From Coccinella septempunctata (Eukaryota; Arthropoda; Insecta; Coleoptera; Coccinellidae), in the NCBI RefSeq assembly GCF_907165205.1, contig NC_058196.1:26702501-26766500 (forward strand): 64,000 nt of DNA. Direction: 5' to 3'. Positions within the stretch are counted from its first letter, which is position 1; each line of letters begins with the position of its first letter. Position numbers and translations under genes: made by a program. The notes beneath the pieces were generated by a model. The model made no database searches, was not told the DNA's origin, and saw nothing but the letters and a program-made list of their open reading frames with translations. This document shows, piece after piece, positions 46,024-57,849 of this stretch.

Positions 46024-47580
46024 CAAAAGATAAATACATAAAATGAAAGTAAAAAGAAACGAATGAACAAATGAGGAGTTAAACGAGTGAACAAACACAT
46101 AATTAAATAAATGAATCGATATCTAAATAACGAAATGAATAACGAATGAATAATAACAAAAATAAATGAAAAAACATAAATTGATGGGTAGTTTAAATTC
46201 CATGTAATTTCATCGAGGGAAAGCCAAAACGATAGAGTGAGGCAGATTTGATTTTAATCGTCATACGACATTTAATTGTCAAGAAAAAAATTTCCACAGG
46301 GGGTTGTAACAACTTTTTTTTACACTCTTCAAAGATTCAAAATTGGACATGTCTAATCAATTGATTGATGATTCAAGAACTTACGAAAATATTCAAAAGG
46401 GGGGCTTATTCAGTTAATACACCCAGTATATTCAGTGTTAGTGTCATCGTTTTCCTATCTGGCAAGGATAAAAAATAAAACACCTTGTATATTTTTCGAT
46501 CCCAGGCTTTTTCTTGATTATGTTGTTCAGTTGACGCACGCTCATTCCGAACCATCAATCAACGTCACCCTAGCGTCAAGAGGGTAGGAAATTTTGAGGC
46601 GACTCCATCGATCGGAATCAAAATGGCGTCGGCATCCTTAAGGTACGACCGCGTTTCCAGTGGGGGGCGTTTTGGGGAGCACGTTGAAAACGAGAATTAA
46701 TACGGGGCAATTTGTTACAGTGATGTGCCGATTAACATAGTTCCTTTGAGGTGATCTGAAACATCGGTATTTCCATTTCGTGAAGGACCCCGCCATATAT
46801 CATAAACGTTGTTCTTATAATTAAGATGTCCGCCGAACAAAAGGTGTATTCGTGGTTGGGAAAATTGAAAAAAGGTACGGGGAACAGCTGATGTGTTCTC
46901 GATTGTGTCGGTGAATCAGAAATTTAAATATAGATTGGGGGGGCCCTCTTGAATTATTTATATCCGAAGTGATGGTGGATGGACTCTTTTTTTCTTTATT
47001 GATTTCCACTGGATGGTTATTGATTAAATAATAACGAGGGGTTATTTGGCGAACAGAATTTCGAAATGATTTTCTACGATCGCTCATTACTTCTTATCAT
47101 AAATCTAGAATATGTATTGAAAATTTTCTGAAATCAATGAAAAATATGAAATTGGCAACAAAGTTATTCGATAAAGATCTTAATAGTTCTTCAGAATCAA
47201 CCAATTTTAGAAGTTGAAAAATGAAGAATAATACAAAAAAGAATATCATTGACGAAACTGCCAGCTGGAATAGTAAAACAAAAAGAATCCCCAACATAGT
47301 ACCCACTTTTTACTGCATGACTTTAGCCCTATCAGTTATCAAGTGATGAAACTTAAATTAAATTACTCAATAGGTACAGCTTTTATATCTAGAATGTGAG
47401 TTAAACAGAGTTTGTCATGCACCCTTTACGAAAGTTGGACGATAGTTTGACCTAACCTACCTTAAATTTGAGTGCCAGAAATGGAAAGATCTTTTATTTC
47501 TGAGGAATCTTTGGTCTTCGATGAGGTTTTTTTTCAACCCTTCGTGTGTTTAGGGATATAATGGTTAACTTGATGAATTA
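46024..47580. other. Low-complexity DNA, GC-richer block (46500-46800), then AT-rich
   Basis: 46024-46180 consists of degenerate AATGAAYAA words. The GC-richer block has no recognisable exon. Minus frames at 46821-47087 (88 codons) and 47097-47306 (hydrophobic, 69 codons) lack motifs. The latter is Phe/Leu/Ile-rich from AT-rich DNA. Confidence 0.3.
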
Positions 47581-47639
47581 GATTTTTTTCTTCATTTCCA
47601 CTTGAATATTATGAAAACTAAGATGTATTCCAAGGTGAA

Positions 47640-47996
47640 ATTCTTGTCAAAATTCGGTACAGAACCAAGAGGGTTTTTTATACCAACAACCTTAGAGGTC
47701 ATCAGCTGAAACTTTATCACGAAAAGTATCACACGATTCACAGACAGCATTTTTTGACCAACAGGATATTCGACAGGTGGAACTCCCTGCCGGGCTACAT
47801 TGCTTGCGCTCCTAGTCTAAATGCCTTCAAGAACCGTTTGGATGCACTTAGCTACTAATTTTGTTTTTTTTTGTGACTTCAGAGCTTATTGCGTGCATTT
47901 GATATATTTCTTTTTCTTTTTATTGTATTTCATGAGAGTTTATAGGTGTAAACCTCCTCTCTTTTCTTTTTTTCAATAATAATAATAATAATAATA
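47640..47996 (+). mobile_element. CR1-like LINE 3' end with reverse-transcriptase C-terminal tail
   Basis: The frame through 47694-47858 reads RGHQLKLYHEKYHTIHRQHF, then LTNRIFDRWNSLP, APSLNAFKNRLD and a TAA stop at 47856-47858. This is the diagnostic C-terminal signature of CR1-clade LINE proteins (RNxFFxNRVVxxWNSLPxxVVxAPSLNxFKxRLD). The upstream frame stays open to about 47640 and is then lost, so the copy is 5'-truncated, as usual for LINEs. The 3' end is an (AAT)n tail at about 47977-47996, the typical microsatellite tail of this group. No catalytic part is left. Confidence 0.88.
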
Positions 47997-47999
47997 CCG

Positions 48000-50450
48000 T
48001 TTTTTATCGACATAGCTAAAGAATAAACCATTTTCAAAGCATCGATATCCTATTTCCCCCAGCAAACACTCTAAGATTTATTGCACATAAATCTTTCCTA
48101 AAATTAACTAGACATCATTGCTAAAAAATCAGGTATACCTTGCGGTTAACAAAGAATAGATTTGTAACTTCCTCGTTTTCCCAATGCGGAATCAATAGAT
48201 GCATTCAACTTCTTTGGGGCTACGTTAACAATTATAATTTGTTCTTTCTCAAGGTTCAGTGAATGGTCGTTACTTTACTTGGGGTTGGTTCTTCTTTCAA
48301 GCATCACAGGGGGAGGTTTTTTACCTGGAAAAGTTCGTCCCCTTTTCACCCTGTGACTTGATGGTACAAAACAGAATTTTTTCATTCAAAATTCGAAAAT
48401 ATCTATACGACTGACGCTACGAACCTTTTGATGAATATTTTTTTACCAGAAACTTTTAACAAGTAGTTACAGAAGACCTTATTTGTTTATATAACAACCT
48501 CCAGATGTAATCAGTACCAATTAACTTTATAAAATTCATCGTACCCCTGGTTCCCAGAAGAAATGAAATGACCAGATTGTCCTTCTTCACACACACACAC
48601 ACACTTGTGTGTTTCCGGAACTGTCTCTTGAATAATTCCAGATACCAGAATGGCCATATACTACCAGAAGCAGGCTTGGCTCTTCATTACGCCATGCTTA
48701 TTTATGATTTATGTCTGGTTCGAAAATAGCGACCTAGGAATGTAATTTACACGGTATTTGTAATTGCTACTCGTTAGACCAGACATTTTTACACAATGGG
48801 ACCGTTCTTTGCCGAGCGGAATGCGTGAGAATTTACTTTTATAGGACCGTACGCGTCATATCTACACGCCGAGACGTTGACATGTGACCTAGTAAAGAAA
48901 AGATCAAGGCATTGATGCTGTTCACCTGTTAGAAGTCAAGAAATGATAAAATTGAGACCTGTACCCGGAAATATATGGAGACGACATCCTTCGGTTGAGA
49001 TGTGTTACACTGCACTGTACTAATGAGGGACAATAATCCCGAAACAGGTCTACAGTTTTCGTATAATGTTTCAGCCTCTCTGGGAATTCCTTCCTTCTCT
49101 ATATTATGAAAGAACCAAGCCTAAAATAACGCCCTGTAGAATCCAGGAATCAAATTAACACGTCTACCTTTTCCGTGAATTCATTTCCTGCCAACTGACT
49201 GATGGCGGTTCGTTCCACAGGCTCCCGAGATGAGCCACAAGAAACATGAATAATGACGTTCCTGGCGATCACAGCAACTGGATGCTGGTTCTAAAAAAAG
49301 CTTCAAAAGCGGGGACATAACCACCAAATCCCCAAACGGGGCGTGAATATTGGTGTTGACGCCATCTCAATCAAGTCCCTGATTGTCTTGCATCTTGAAT
49401 GTGCGAGACTGTTAAGGAGGTGTCAGTTTTCAGACATTTCGCCATAAATTTAGGCGTATTTATATGAGGTTGGATGAGCCGCTGCCTCGGAGTTGATGCT
49501 GGAATTTTCAGTGAAAATGGTCGCTTTTTCTTATTTGGGGACAGGTGTAAATGTTAGATTTCGAAGGAGATCAAAGAATCCAACATGAAGTTCTCAACCG
49601 ATGAGTATTTTTAAATCTCTGTGAACACTGTATTCTTAAACACGTTTTTTCTTTCTTCTCTCTTTTTTCTTCGTTGTTTGGCTATGTGACTTCTGTATTA
49701 TTTTTCTTTTCTTGCATATCGTTTCTTTTATTTTATCTTGAACTTAACTTATTCATTATCCATAAGGTAGAATCCTTAAAATTTATATTTTAAAACTGAT
49801 AAATTGTAAATCAACTACAGAGTGTGTTACTTTAACGGTGTCGGAACCAGAATCGTTTCAACAAAGTGTGAGTATCAACAAATGAGCGTAGACTCGAAAA
49901 AAGGCCAATACCGCAAATTAATTAATTGAGGTTGATTGTTCCTCTATATCAGGTGTCTTATAAAACCGTTATCCTATTAACGGCTTGAAAGAGTAGTTTA
50001 CCTCGTTCTGCAGACCATGGCAAAAAGCTTTGAAAGTACATATTGGCCGGTTTTCTATTTCCTGACTGGTATTATCTGTAGTTCTTCGGGTGAACTTGAT
50101 TCCGAACGCCGGTATCGATTAATATGCATCTGGTTACTCAACGCTATATTCCGTCGACTTACAATGTACATCTACCGAAAAAATGGTAAATCGTAATTAC
50201 GATCATTAAAATCTATGGATATGGTTGTGGAATGATAATTTAGTTCAGCCACGTATTTATATCGATAAATATGTTAACGGTGGTTGGATAAAAATTAGGC
50301 TTACATTGATAGTGCCTCATTAATTAATGGGGAATTTTCATTCTTTCAGCATATCTGATTCATTTATACGTTTTCATCAGAATTCTATAGAAGAAGCTGA
50401 AATATACACACTATTTGACGAGATGCATCAAATCTCAAATTTTTTTCATA
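48000..50450. other. Single-copy DNA, partly GC-richer (48680-49400)
   Basis: An (AC)n microsatellite of about 8 units is at 48588-48604. TATTTATGATTTATGTCTGG near 48700 holds a Hox/Exd-like TGATTTAT. No open frame over 60 codons and no shared repeats were found between 48000 and 50385. Confidence 0.35.
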
Positions 50451-50452
50451 CA

Positions 50453-51300
50453 GGGTGATTTCGGAAACAATATCTGTATCTGTAAATGGTAGCACCTCAT
50501 TTTTTTGCGTGAAGATATCATGTCCAAATAGGTAACGATAGATAATAGTAGAGTGATGGTTAGATGAACATTTTACGTACAGCAATTCTTTTTTTAGGAA
50601 CCGAAAATTGGCTCGTGTCTCCCTAACCCATAGGAGAGTTGAACAGGGGGCGAGAGAGACTTGACCATAAGTTTGTTTACCAGGAAAAATATTGAAAGAA
50701 AACAATACCCAATGACCAACGATATTCTATGTCAAGGTTTTCATCATCAGTTGTATCAGCGTATGAAATACATATTTTCTATTTCAGAGTCACTCTCACT
50801 TATTTTCGAGATGTTTTTTACTTTTTTAAACTTTTGTATATTTTTTTATATTTATTTCTATTATTCAATTTTTTTTAAAGCAAACTATCTAAGCTGAGTG
50901 CGAGAAACTTGGACCACTGATTATGTCTCCCGACCATAGCATGGGTCAAGTCTCCCGCACTCCCTTTTAGCCTATTCAACAGAGGTTTTCTTGAAACTTT
51001 TTCAACTATTATTAAAAAGGCTCATCGTTTGTAAAACAATATTAAACAATGAACTTTTCAGACAGTGTAACAAACAAAAATCATTAAATTTTTTACTTCC
51101 TAACAACAAAATCACGATCAACCCTCTCACTCCCGAACTGTTCTGATGGCGGCCAAAATGGAGCCGCTACTAGTTGTGCCTTGTTACGAGTATGTATATC
51201 GCAAGCTATTTACGATACCGGTAGCGCGAAATTTGAATTGAAACATTTGAGGTGGTTCAAGTCTCCTACCTGAGCAAGTCTCCCGGTTTCCCCCCATTTT
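50453..51300. repeat. Repeat-derived segment with clustered AAGTCTCCC motifs
   Basis: Begins with a CAGGGTGATTTCGG terminus-like word. The words (A)AGTCTCCC or their complement GGGAGACTT occur, with variants, at about 50617, 50655, 50904, 50925, 50949, 51260 and 51276. Those at 50897-50915 and 50943-50961 form a 19-bp imperfect hairpin (AGTGCGAGAAACTTGGACC). The 106-codon minus frame at 50385-50705 has no domain. Probably the eroded termini of an unknown element. Confidence 0.45.
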
Positions 51301-51309
51301 TTCAATTTT

Positions 51310-51780
51310 TGTTAATTTTTCATTCTAGATCAACTATTTTAATTTTAATTCAATGAAAACGTTATTACCACATCATTGAATATTATGCGGAATTTTCTTA
51401 CAGTGGGTGTAAAATTTATTGAAAACTATAATTAATAGAGATTTAACATATTTTACTTCATTTTTGAAAATAAAATTTTGTATCCTTGATGTAAAGATTG
51501 TAAAGAATATGAAGAATGTAAAGAATATGAAAGAGTCCTTCACATAACTCCGGAACCAGATGTCCGATTTTGATGGGAGTTTCATTAATGTGAGGAGAAT
51601 TTATTCCAGTAGGTTTTTGTGTAAAATTCATCCCTATCTTATAATGAAGGAATGACGAAAAGCGGCTTTCATTGTCGACGCTCAATAAATTATAAGAGTA
51701 GAAAACAAAAAGTTCTGTTGAAAAGTCTGCGTCACCAAAAATTTTCACTCGATTTCGAACATTTTCTGCTGAATATTTAC
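51310..51780. other. AT-rich stretch, nothing recognised
   Basis: Contains a short tandem of GTAAAGAATATGAA words at about 51493-51530 (three units). No gene. Confidence 0.4.
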
Positions 51781-52387
51781 GTACACCTTGTGTGTGCAGT
51801 TGTCACGATTTTATCCCCTATTCAGCGACCCAGCGCACAAAGAAGTTCTCAAACCTCAGACAACGCGAACCATCCCGGAATAGCTTCCCATCCTCCCCGC
51901 CGTATTTCTGGACGTACATCACGGCTGCGACCCTGAACCTGAGGCCTGGAATTCGCACAGGCCATTTAAACAAATTTACGATTTGTTTATACGGCCAGAA
52001 ATCTTCTGTGTGCCGCACGGTTGCCGTGAATGAGCCTGGGCTACGCGGAACGTCGGCCGGGAAGAGACCACGTTTCTGGGTCATAAGCATGGCGCAAGGC
52101 GCGGGTTCGAGGTGCACGTAGATTTCAGCAGCCACATCCGCCCAATCGTGCACAACATCGAGCGGTCGTTCTCGCCGCGAACAGCTGATCGTACGATTTA
52201 TGGGTCGGGCCTGCCTCGGGGCCAGCTGAAGAGCGAATGTACGATAAACTTGGCGATCGGGACAACGCACACATGGATGGACTTGGTCTGCATTCGGGGT
52301 ATATGTATACGGTGCCTCTCACCACATCACAACCTTAGTCAATTTGTATATGGGAATCTACCGAGAGTGTTTTCGAATAATTTGAAT
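51781..52387. other. GC-richer block with a 150-codon minus-strand open frame
   Basis: GC near half with CpG. A minus-strand frame is open from 52270 to 51818 (150 codons). Its middle reads EIYVHLEPAPCAMLMTQKRG and TEDFWPYKQIVNLFKWP. I recognise no family. Plus-strand frames of 94-109 codons are open over the same bases, which argues for low stop density and against coding. It is the best single candidate in the window for an unrecognised exon, at low probability. Confidence 0.25.
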
Positions 52388-52445
52388 ACAGGGTGTCACA
52401 AAACTAGTGAATCAAACGTCACACCACGATAGAGTAGACCAAATA

Positions 52446-53548
52446 CACTTGCGCAAAAAAATTAAAGCACATTCTGAAAATCTCAATTTTAATGAAAGTT
52501 AACTCTACATTGACTATATGACTTATTTTTTATGTTCTCTCGGGAAGGTTTTGAACGAAACAAGAAATGGAAGAAAAATTCAGGATTTCACCGAATCTTA
52601 TGTGAAGGAAGAGAAATGAACAATTTTCAAAAGACCGAAATGCTGATAAGTGATTTAATACTTGGTATTTCCACCTCTTGCGTTAATTACAGCTCGGCAA
52701 CGACGGTTCATACTCAAAATGAGTGATCTTAAAATGTTCTGATCAATTCTTCCCAGATTTCTCCGAGTTGGATTCCTAAGTCATTAAGAGTAGCTGGATG
52801 ATTTTCTAAACTTCTCAGCCTTCTATTGGGTCTGGCAATATCGTCCATAAAAATGAAATTTTCACCAATGTCTGGGGCAAATGGCACTATATGCTCTTCA
52901 AGAATGTTCCTTATATACTTATCAGCATTCATAGCTCCATTATCAATGACCACTAAGTCTGTGCGAGCAGTCAAAGATATTCCACCATAATCCATCCTCC
53001 CCCGAAACCAGTAGTATTCAGGAAATTGCACTGAGCATATCTTTCATGTGGACGTCTGTATACAAGGGAACGTCGATCACAATGGTAGAGGCAGAACCTA
53101 GACTCATCTGTGAAGAGAACTCTTTCCCAATCGGCCTCTTCCCTATGGATATGCTCTCTCGCAAAATCCAAACGCGCCCTTCGATGGGCTGGGGTAAGAG
53201 CTGGGCCTCTTGCCGCGACATGAGGCCTTAAATTATATTCTCTGAGGCGATTTCTTATTGTCTGAGTGCTAATTTGCACCTCATGAGTTTGCTCACGCTG
53301 AATTTGGAGGCGAGCGGTTGCAAACCGTTGTCTCAACGAAGAAACTCTCAAGTAACGTTCTTGAATGGCAGTTGTTACCCGTGGTCTTCGGACATTCATA
53401 CCTGTCTCCCTGAATCGCTGGAACATTCTGGACACACTTGTATGGGAAACTCCAAACCTTTCTGCAATTCTTGTGCATGTCCACCCTTCTCGCAAAACTA
53501 CCGTTTGGGCACATTCCTCTTCGTAGATTGTAGATCGAGTGTAGAAAG
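52446..53548 (-). mobile_element. Tc1-type transposon, copy 2 (damaged)
   Basis: Left end CACTTGCGCAAAAAAATTAA preceded by TA, as copy 1 with one extra T. The right inverted end is absent: after GATCGAGTGTAGAAA the sequence switches to the right-terminal part of family C. Same orientation as copy 1, 25.6 kb away. Confidence 0.93.
52655..53520 (-). pseudogene. Tc1-family transposase relic, copy 2
   Basis: Starts at EECAQTVVLREGW; the first ten residues including the Met are deleted and replaced by a short filler (CGTAGATTGTAG). The helix-turn-helix (ERFGVSHTSVSRMFQRF) and the first catalytic Asp (FTDESRF) are present. Compared with copy 1, seven bases are lost inside the VWGG motif, causing a frameshift. 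A further 100-base loss joins DDIARP directly to NRRLRS, so the segment with the catalytic Glu (SPDLNPIE) is gone, and the Asn after the second Asp is Ile. One more base is missing near 52745, before the MNRRCRAVVN-type C-terminus that ends at 52655. Clearly inactive. Confidence 0.94.
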
Positions 53549-53604
53549 TGTTTCTTCTGACCTCAAGAATCTACTGTTAAAATATACGAGTCAAAGACTC
53601 ACCT
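53548..53604 (+). repeat. Family C right-terminal fragment fused to Tc1 copy 2
   Basis: GTTTCTTCTGACCTCAAGAA, CTACTGTTAAAATATACGAG and TCAAAGACTCACCTTATA are the last 57 bases of family C. The junction to Tc1 is at about 53548, with GTAGAAAGTGTTTC as the boundary word. Confidence 0.8.
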
Positions 53605-54220
53605 TATAAAGTCTACTTTTCTGTTGAGTTTTCACTGCAGCAACTGTTGGTTGTACATTATAGGTTTTATTGCATTATTTGGGTCTTGTTCATTCCGCAT
53701 ATCGACAATATTTCCCTTAAATTCTTCCCACGCAATCTCACATAAACAAAAATACTTCCAGTCATAAAATCCGAAGAACTCTACGTTTGTTTTGGTTTTG
53801 ATTCGAACAGTTGACGAATGCGTTCTACTCCCTTGCTGCAATCAACATAAATTTCAAGCGACAAGTCTCGTTTAGACCAGTGCGGCTTTCGCTAAGCACA
53901 AACTGTAAAACCATCAAGTCACAACCTTATTTATGATTGTTAGTAACAAGAATCTAGCCCTGGATGGCCCCCGAATTTGACACCTAGAAACAGTTGCGTG
54001 TGTGTACCGGTATGGGATTACAGGAGAATTTTGGAATGTCAAATGTCGAGTTCAGCACGATCTATCCAACCAATCTATTTTTGGATATAGACTTGTATAG
54101 GGATCATATGAACCACTGGTGTATTTTTCTTGGAAGTTATTTCAGGCCACGCCTGTGCACAAATTTCTCAGAAAAGGTTTCTTTATTCTGAGTGTATTAA
54201 AAAAAGTTTGCTCGATATTT
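53605..54220. other. Single-copy DNA, nothing recognised
   Basis: Frames under 70 codons without motifs. No shared repeats. Confidence 0.4.
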
Positions 54221-54905
54221 CAGGGTGAGTCTTGATTCGTACAAATATTTTAACAGTAGATTCTTGAGGTAAAAAGAAACACTTTTTTCCTTTCCCATTC
54301 TTTTCGAAACGGCTCGGTTCAAAAGATACAGGCTGTTGAAAAACCATGAAAAATTGTTATTTTTAGTCTCACAAACGGATTTATCGAATGAAAATAATTT
54401 CGGAATATAATTCTTCATTCATTTGATGAATCTTTTTCGAACACAATATATCACCTAAGTCTTCCAGTTTTCTCGTTATGACCATTACCTACCATGAAAA
54501 TACCAAAAATTCAAAGAACCCAACCCTTGAAACTATGTTGGACGCTGTCGAATGAATATCTTTTTGTTTTGTAAAATAAAAGTATTCTTCATGTTTTGTC
54601 GTATAATGCTCCGTTTTCGACTAATTCAAAAATAAAAAATATCTGTGAAATTCGAAAAATTTTGGTACTTTGAACGAATGCAATTGTTTTTAAAAGGTCC
54701 ACAGGTGTCACAGATTCAGCTAGTTATTCTGGAGGTAGTTATTTTTTTCAGGGGTTGCATTTTGCTCATTATGAAAACGTAAAATGGCTATATGCTATAT
54801 CTTCTTATCAGAGCTGAATCGGAAAAATGTTATAGGAAAAAAGTGTTTCCTTCGACCTCAAAAATCTACTGTTTAAAGATTTGTACGAGTCAAAGATTCA
54901 CCCTG
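54221..54905 (+). mobile_element. Non-autonomous element, family C, full-length (685 bp), best ends
   Basis: Starts CAGGGTGAGTCTTGATTCGT and ends in the inverse of CAGGGTGAATCTTTGACTCG, with TA after it at 54906. The inverted ends run about 75 bases (AACAGTAGATT, TTGAGGT, GAAACACTTTTTTCC are all mirrored). The interior is AT-rich with no transposase. The 73-codon and 118-codon frames reading through the ends are terminal-repeat artefacts. Confidence 0.88.
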
Positions 54906-54907
54906 TA

Positions 54908-56480
54908 TAACGAATGTGAGTCCTGCCTATTTTCCAAACCAATCACATCTTTAGTTGTTTGCCTCAAATGTATCTCATATGTAAGAAATGTGTCCAATTT
55001 TCTATTTGTTGACTTCCAGTTTCAACATCTCGATAGATTCTTTTTTTTTGCAGAAATCTACCTAAAAAATAATGGATTTCTTGTTCCTCAACCTGATATT
55101 TATATTTATATGTATAATTATTATAATTTTTATGAAATTTCTTGTTGAATTCTATTTTCGACTGGGAAAAAATCACTTAATAATAGATCTTAATCTGAAT
55201 ACATTACCAACCGTCAATACATAAATAAGATCAGTAATTTTGTCCATGATCATTTTGAAACTGGCTCTTATCTATTTTTTGCCACTACACGTGTTTCGCT
55301 ATCACAATAGCATCTTCAGGTGGGTGGAGGTAAATTGGTTAAAAAACTCATTTTGTAGAAGTCGTTTAATCTGTTTTGTAAGTTCCATTATTGATTTTAA
55401 TCAAGTATCGGCCAAATCAAAAAGTAAATTTTTGTCCTTTGCAAAAAATTCCGATAGTCTCAATTGGATCTTCTCCAACTCGTGTAGCCCCAAATTCTGC
55501 GCCGCTCCGAAGTTTATCCGAAATCCCCACACGCCCAGGGCGATATCACCGTTTCGGTATTATTGCAAAACAGCAGGATTATTTTTAATCCCCCCAAATT
55601 CTTATTAACTTTCCTCGTTTCTGCTCCCGCGTAGACATTCCCGACAGGGATTAAATCCCTGGTTCTGATCATCCGCGCTCCCCCCGCGCCCCCGCGCGTC
55701 CCCCCCGATCCCGCTCAGCCGCTGACGGGATGCCACGGCTTCCATGGCAACGGAGTGCTCTCTACTGGCCTGTCTCCTGTCCCTTGATTTATGGCGATGG
55801 AAAATGCGAGAAATGAAGAGCGGGATAGACGTCACATCCAATGGACCTCCGTATCAGGAAAAATAAAAATCGTACGGACGATTTTAACGCCGTAAGTGAG
55901 GCGGAAATTCGTCGGGGTTTCGAGGAAGAGTGCTGCGCTAATCTGGCTCGGTTTATGACGTCGGCTTTTAGCCAAATTGCACCGCGTGGGTAAACAAATT
56001 TCGCAATACCGTTCGCTGTCTCAGAAAACGATGGAAACTGAGCAGTCTCGCTGTGAGATCCATAAAAAAATTAAAACAGCGAGGATAGAACTTGCAAGTC
56101 TCATCTCAGGGTAGATTGATTAGGGAAATTTATAGATCAACCGTTTTACCTCTACTTATGGTTAAAACAAAGTCGGTAATAGACTCATTGAGAGGCATAG
56201 AGTTTGCAATAGTACACAGGCAGAATACCAAAGTTTTTTGATCTTATACTACGCTCCAATACCTATACATTGATGGGCTTTCGTTTGTAATCCTTTGTTC
56301 GGTGTGTAGAAGCCTCTAAAGTTAGCTTCATCCCCTACACGACTAGATAAGTACAGCGGCAGTTTCTTAAAGAACGTACAAGTGCATTCTTCCAACTTTT
56401 TCTTTTGAAGAATGTGCGAATTCTATGCTAATACATAATACCATATCCATGCAAGCCTTTCCACTACTAATACCTCGTCT
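54908..56480. other. AT-rich segment followed by GC-richer block (55450-56040)
   Basis: The block is C-rich around 55675-55720 (CCCCCCGCGCCCCCGCGCG-type). It holds an exact TGATTTATGG at 55785-55794 and GGTTTATGACGTCGGC near 55950. The plus frame at 55240-55608 (122 codons) lacks a domain. 56040-56480 holds nothing recognised. Candidate regulatory block. Confidence 0.35.
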
Positions 56481-57320
56481 TATGCCCCCTTTCCATCAGG
56501 AGTACCACAGGGATCCTTACTGGGACCCATACTATACAACGTTTTCACAAGCGACATACCAAGAAATCAAGAGGTCACATTAGGTCTCCATACAGACGAT
56601 ACGGCAGTCCTAGCCTGAGGAAAAACCGAAAACATTGACAAACTGACCAAATGGTACATGAAATGGAAAATAAAAATAAATTAGAGCAAAAGTCAAAGCA
56701 TACTGTTACAATATAAAATCAAAGAACATAATCCAAAGATTAAGATAGAAATTAATGACAAAGAAATAGAATGGCTAAATGAAGACAAATATCTAGGAAT
56801 AACAATGGATGAAAGCTTGAATATGAAAGAACACATAGAGGAAACAGCAAAAATAGCGAGTAGTATCAAAGGATATCTCTATCCCCTTATTAACCGAAAG
56901 AGCAAATTGGACCCAGAATTGAAAGTGAGACTTTACAAAGCAATCATTAGACCGACCATGACATACGGAAGTGAAATTTTAATAATGAATACGAATCAGC
57001 TCAAAAATTGGAAACAATACTGAACAAGACTCTTAGAGGAGCCCTAGACGCAGAGTGGTACACAAGAAACAAATAAATCAGAGAGATGACAGGAAACACA
57101 ACAATCAAAGAACACATAACAGAACTGGCATAACAGAACGAATGGAAAGCCATGAAAACAGTGGTATGAGAGAAAGTGTAAACTATGATGAAAACGAAAA
57201 ACGCAGAATCAAGAGACCAAGAACCAGGTTGAGAGAAAACCTGGAAGAGAAACAGAAGGAGAAAAACTGACTGAGAATAACTCAAAATGAAACAGAAAAA
57301 ATCACTGGAAAACGAAGTAG
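56480..57320 (+). mobile_element. Jockey-like non-LTR reverse transcriptase fragment (dead)
   Basis: One frame gives FPSGVPQGSLLGPILYN (56490-56540), the conserved RT block before the active site, then LHTDDTAVLA where the usual (F/Y)ADD reads HTDD (56589-56600). It continues KYLGITMDESLNMKEHI, KLDPELKVRLYKAIIRPTMT and YGSEI, the post-catalytic region of Jockey/I-type elements. Stops lie at 56616-56618 (TGA) and 56682-56684 (TAG). After a TGA at 57021-57023 the sequence shifts frame and continues as REMTGNTTIKEHITELA, typical of the C-terminal tail, to about 57320. No 5' part and no clear poly-A tail were seen. Confidence 0.9.
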
Positions 57321-57849
57321 AAGATAGCAGCGAGAGAACGAAGTTCTAGTCTGCAAATGCACAGACATAGAACACTGGACCCCTTTCCATCAATAGCATC
57401 TCAACAAGTAATTATTCCTTTACATAACGCATTACCTGACTCCTAGCTTCACCCTAACTTCCTTGCTGGATTCCTTGCTAGGCATTGCTGTCTCAGGAAG
57501 CACCTAAAGAAAATGGTTGCAGATTCTGGGATTAGGAGAGACTCCAGATGATCTGGTGATGGAATGTCTCGTCCTTGAAAGCTAACGCAAAAAATTATTT
57601 GGACGAGGAGGTTGTTTCCTTGAACCATGGCTTGCTACATAGCGTCAAAAACAGCTCTGATGAGGGGGCACAAAAGATCTTAAGATTGCAGCCTTTCTTA
57701 AAGCTTCTCACTCTACCCTTTACTGAGTGGACCTTAGTGGAGGGTTCGTAGCTAATGAAATTTGGCTACGAAGAGAATGTTTCTTCGTAGAACTAAAGCA
57801 TCCGATCAAATAACAGCGTTTTCGACAGTGGTTTCATTGTAGGTATATA
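57321..57849. other. Single-copy DNA, nothing recognised
   Basis: No open frame or shared repeat. Part of it may still be LINE 3' untranslated sequence. Confidence 0.35.

Noticed and set aside
1455..52210. Identical 16-mer GATTTATGGGTCGGGC at 1455-1470 and 52195-52210
   Set aside because: With 64 kb on two strands, roughly one shared 16-mer is expected by chance, so the match alone is not evidence of a shared element.
57001..57285. 94-codon hydrophobic minus-strand frame
   Set aside because: It is the antisense reading of the Jockey-like C-terminal tail.
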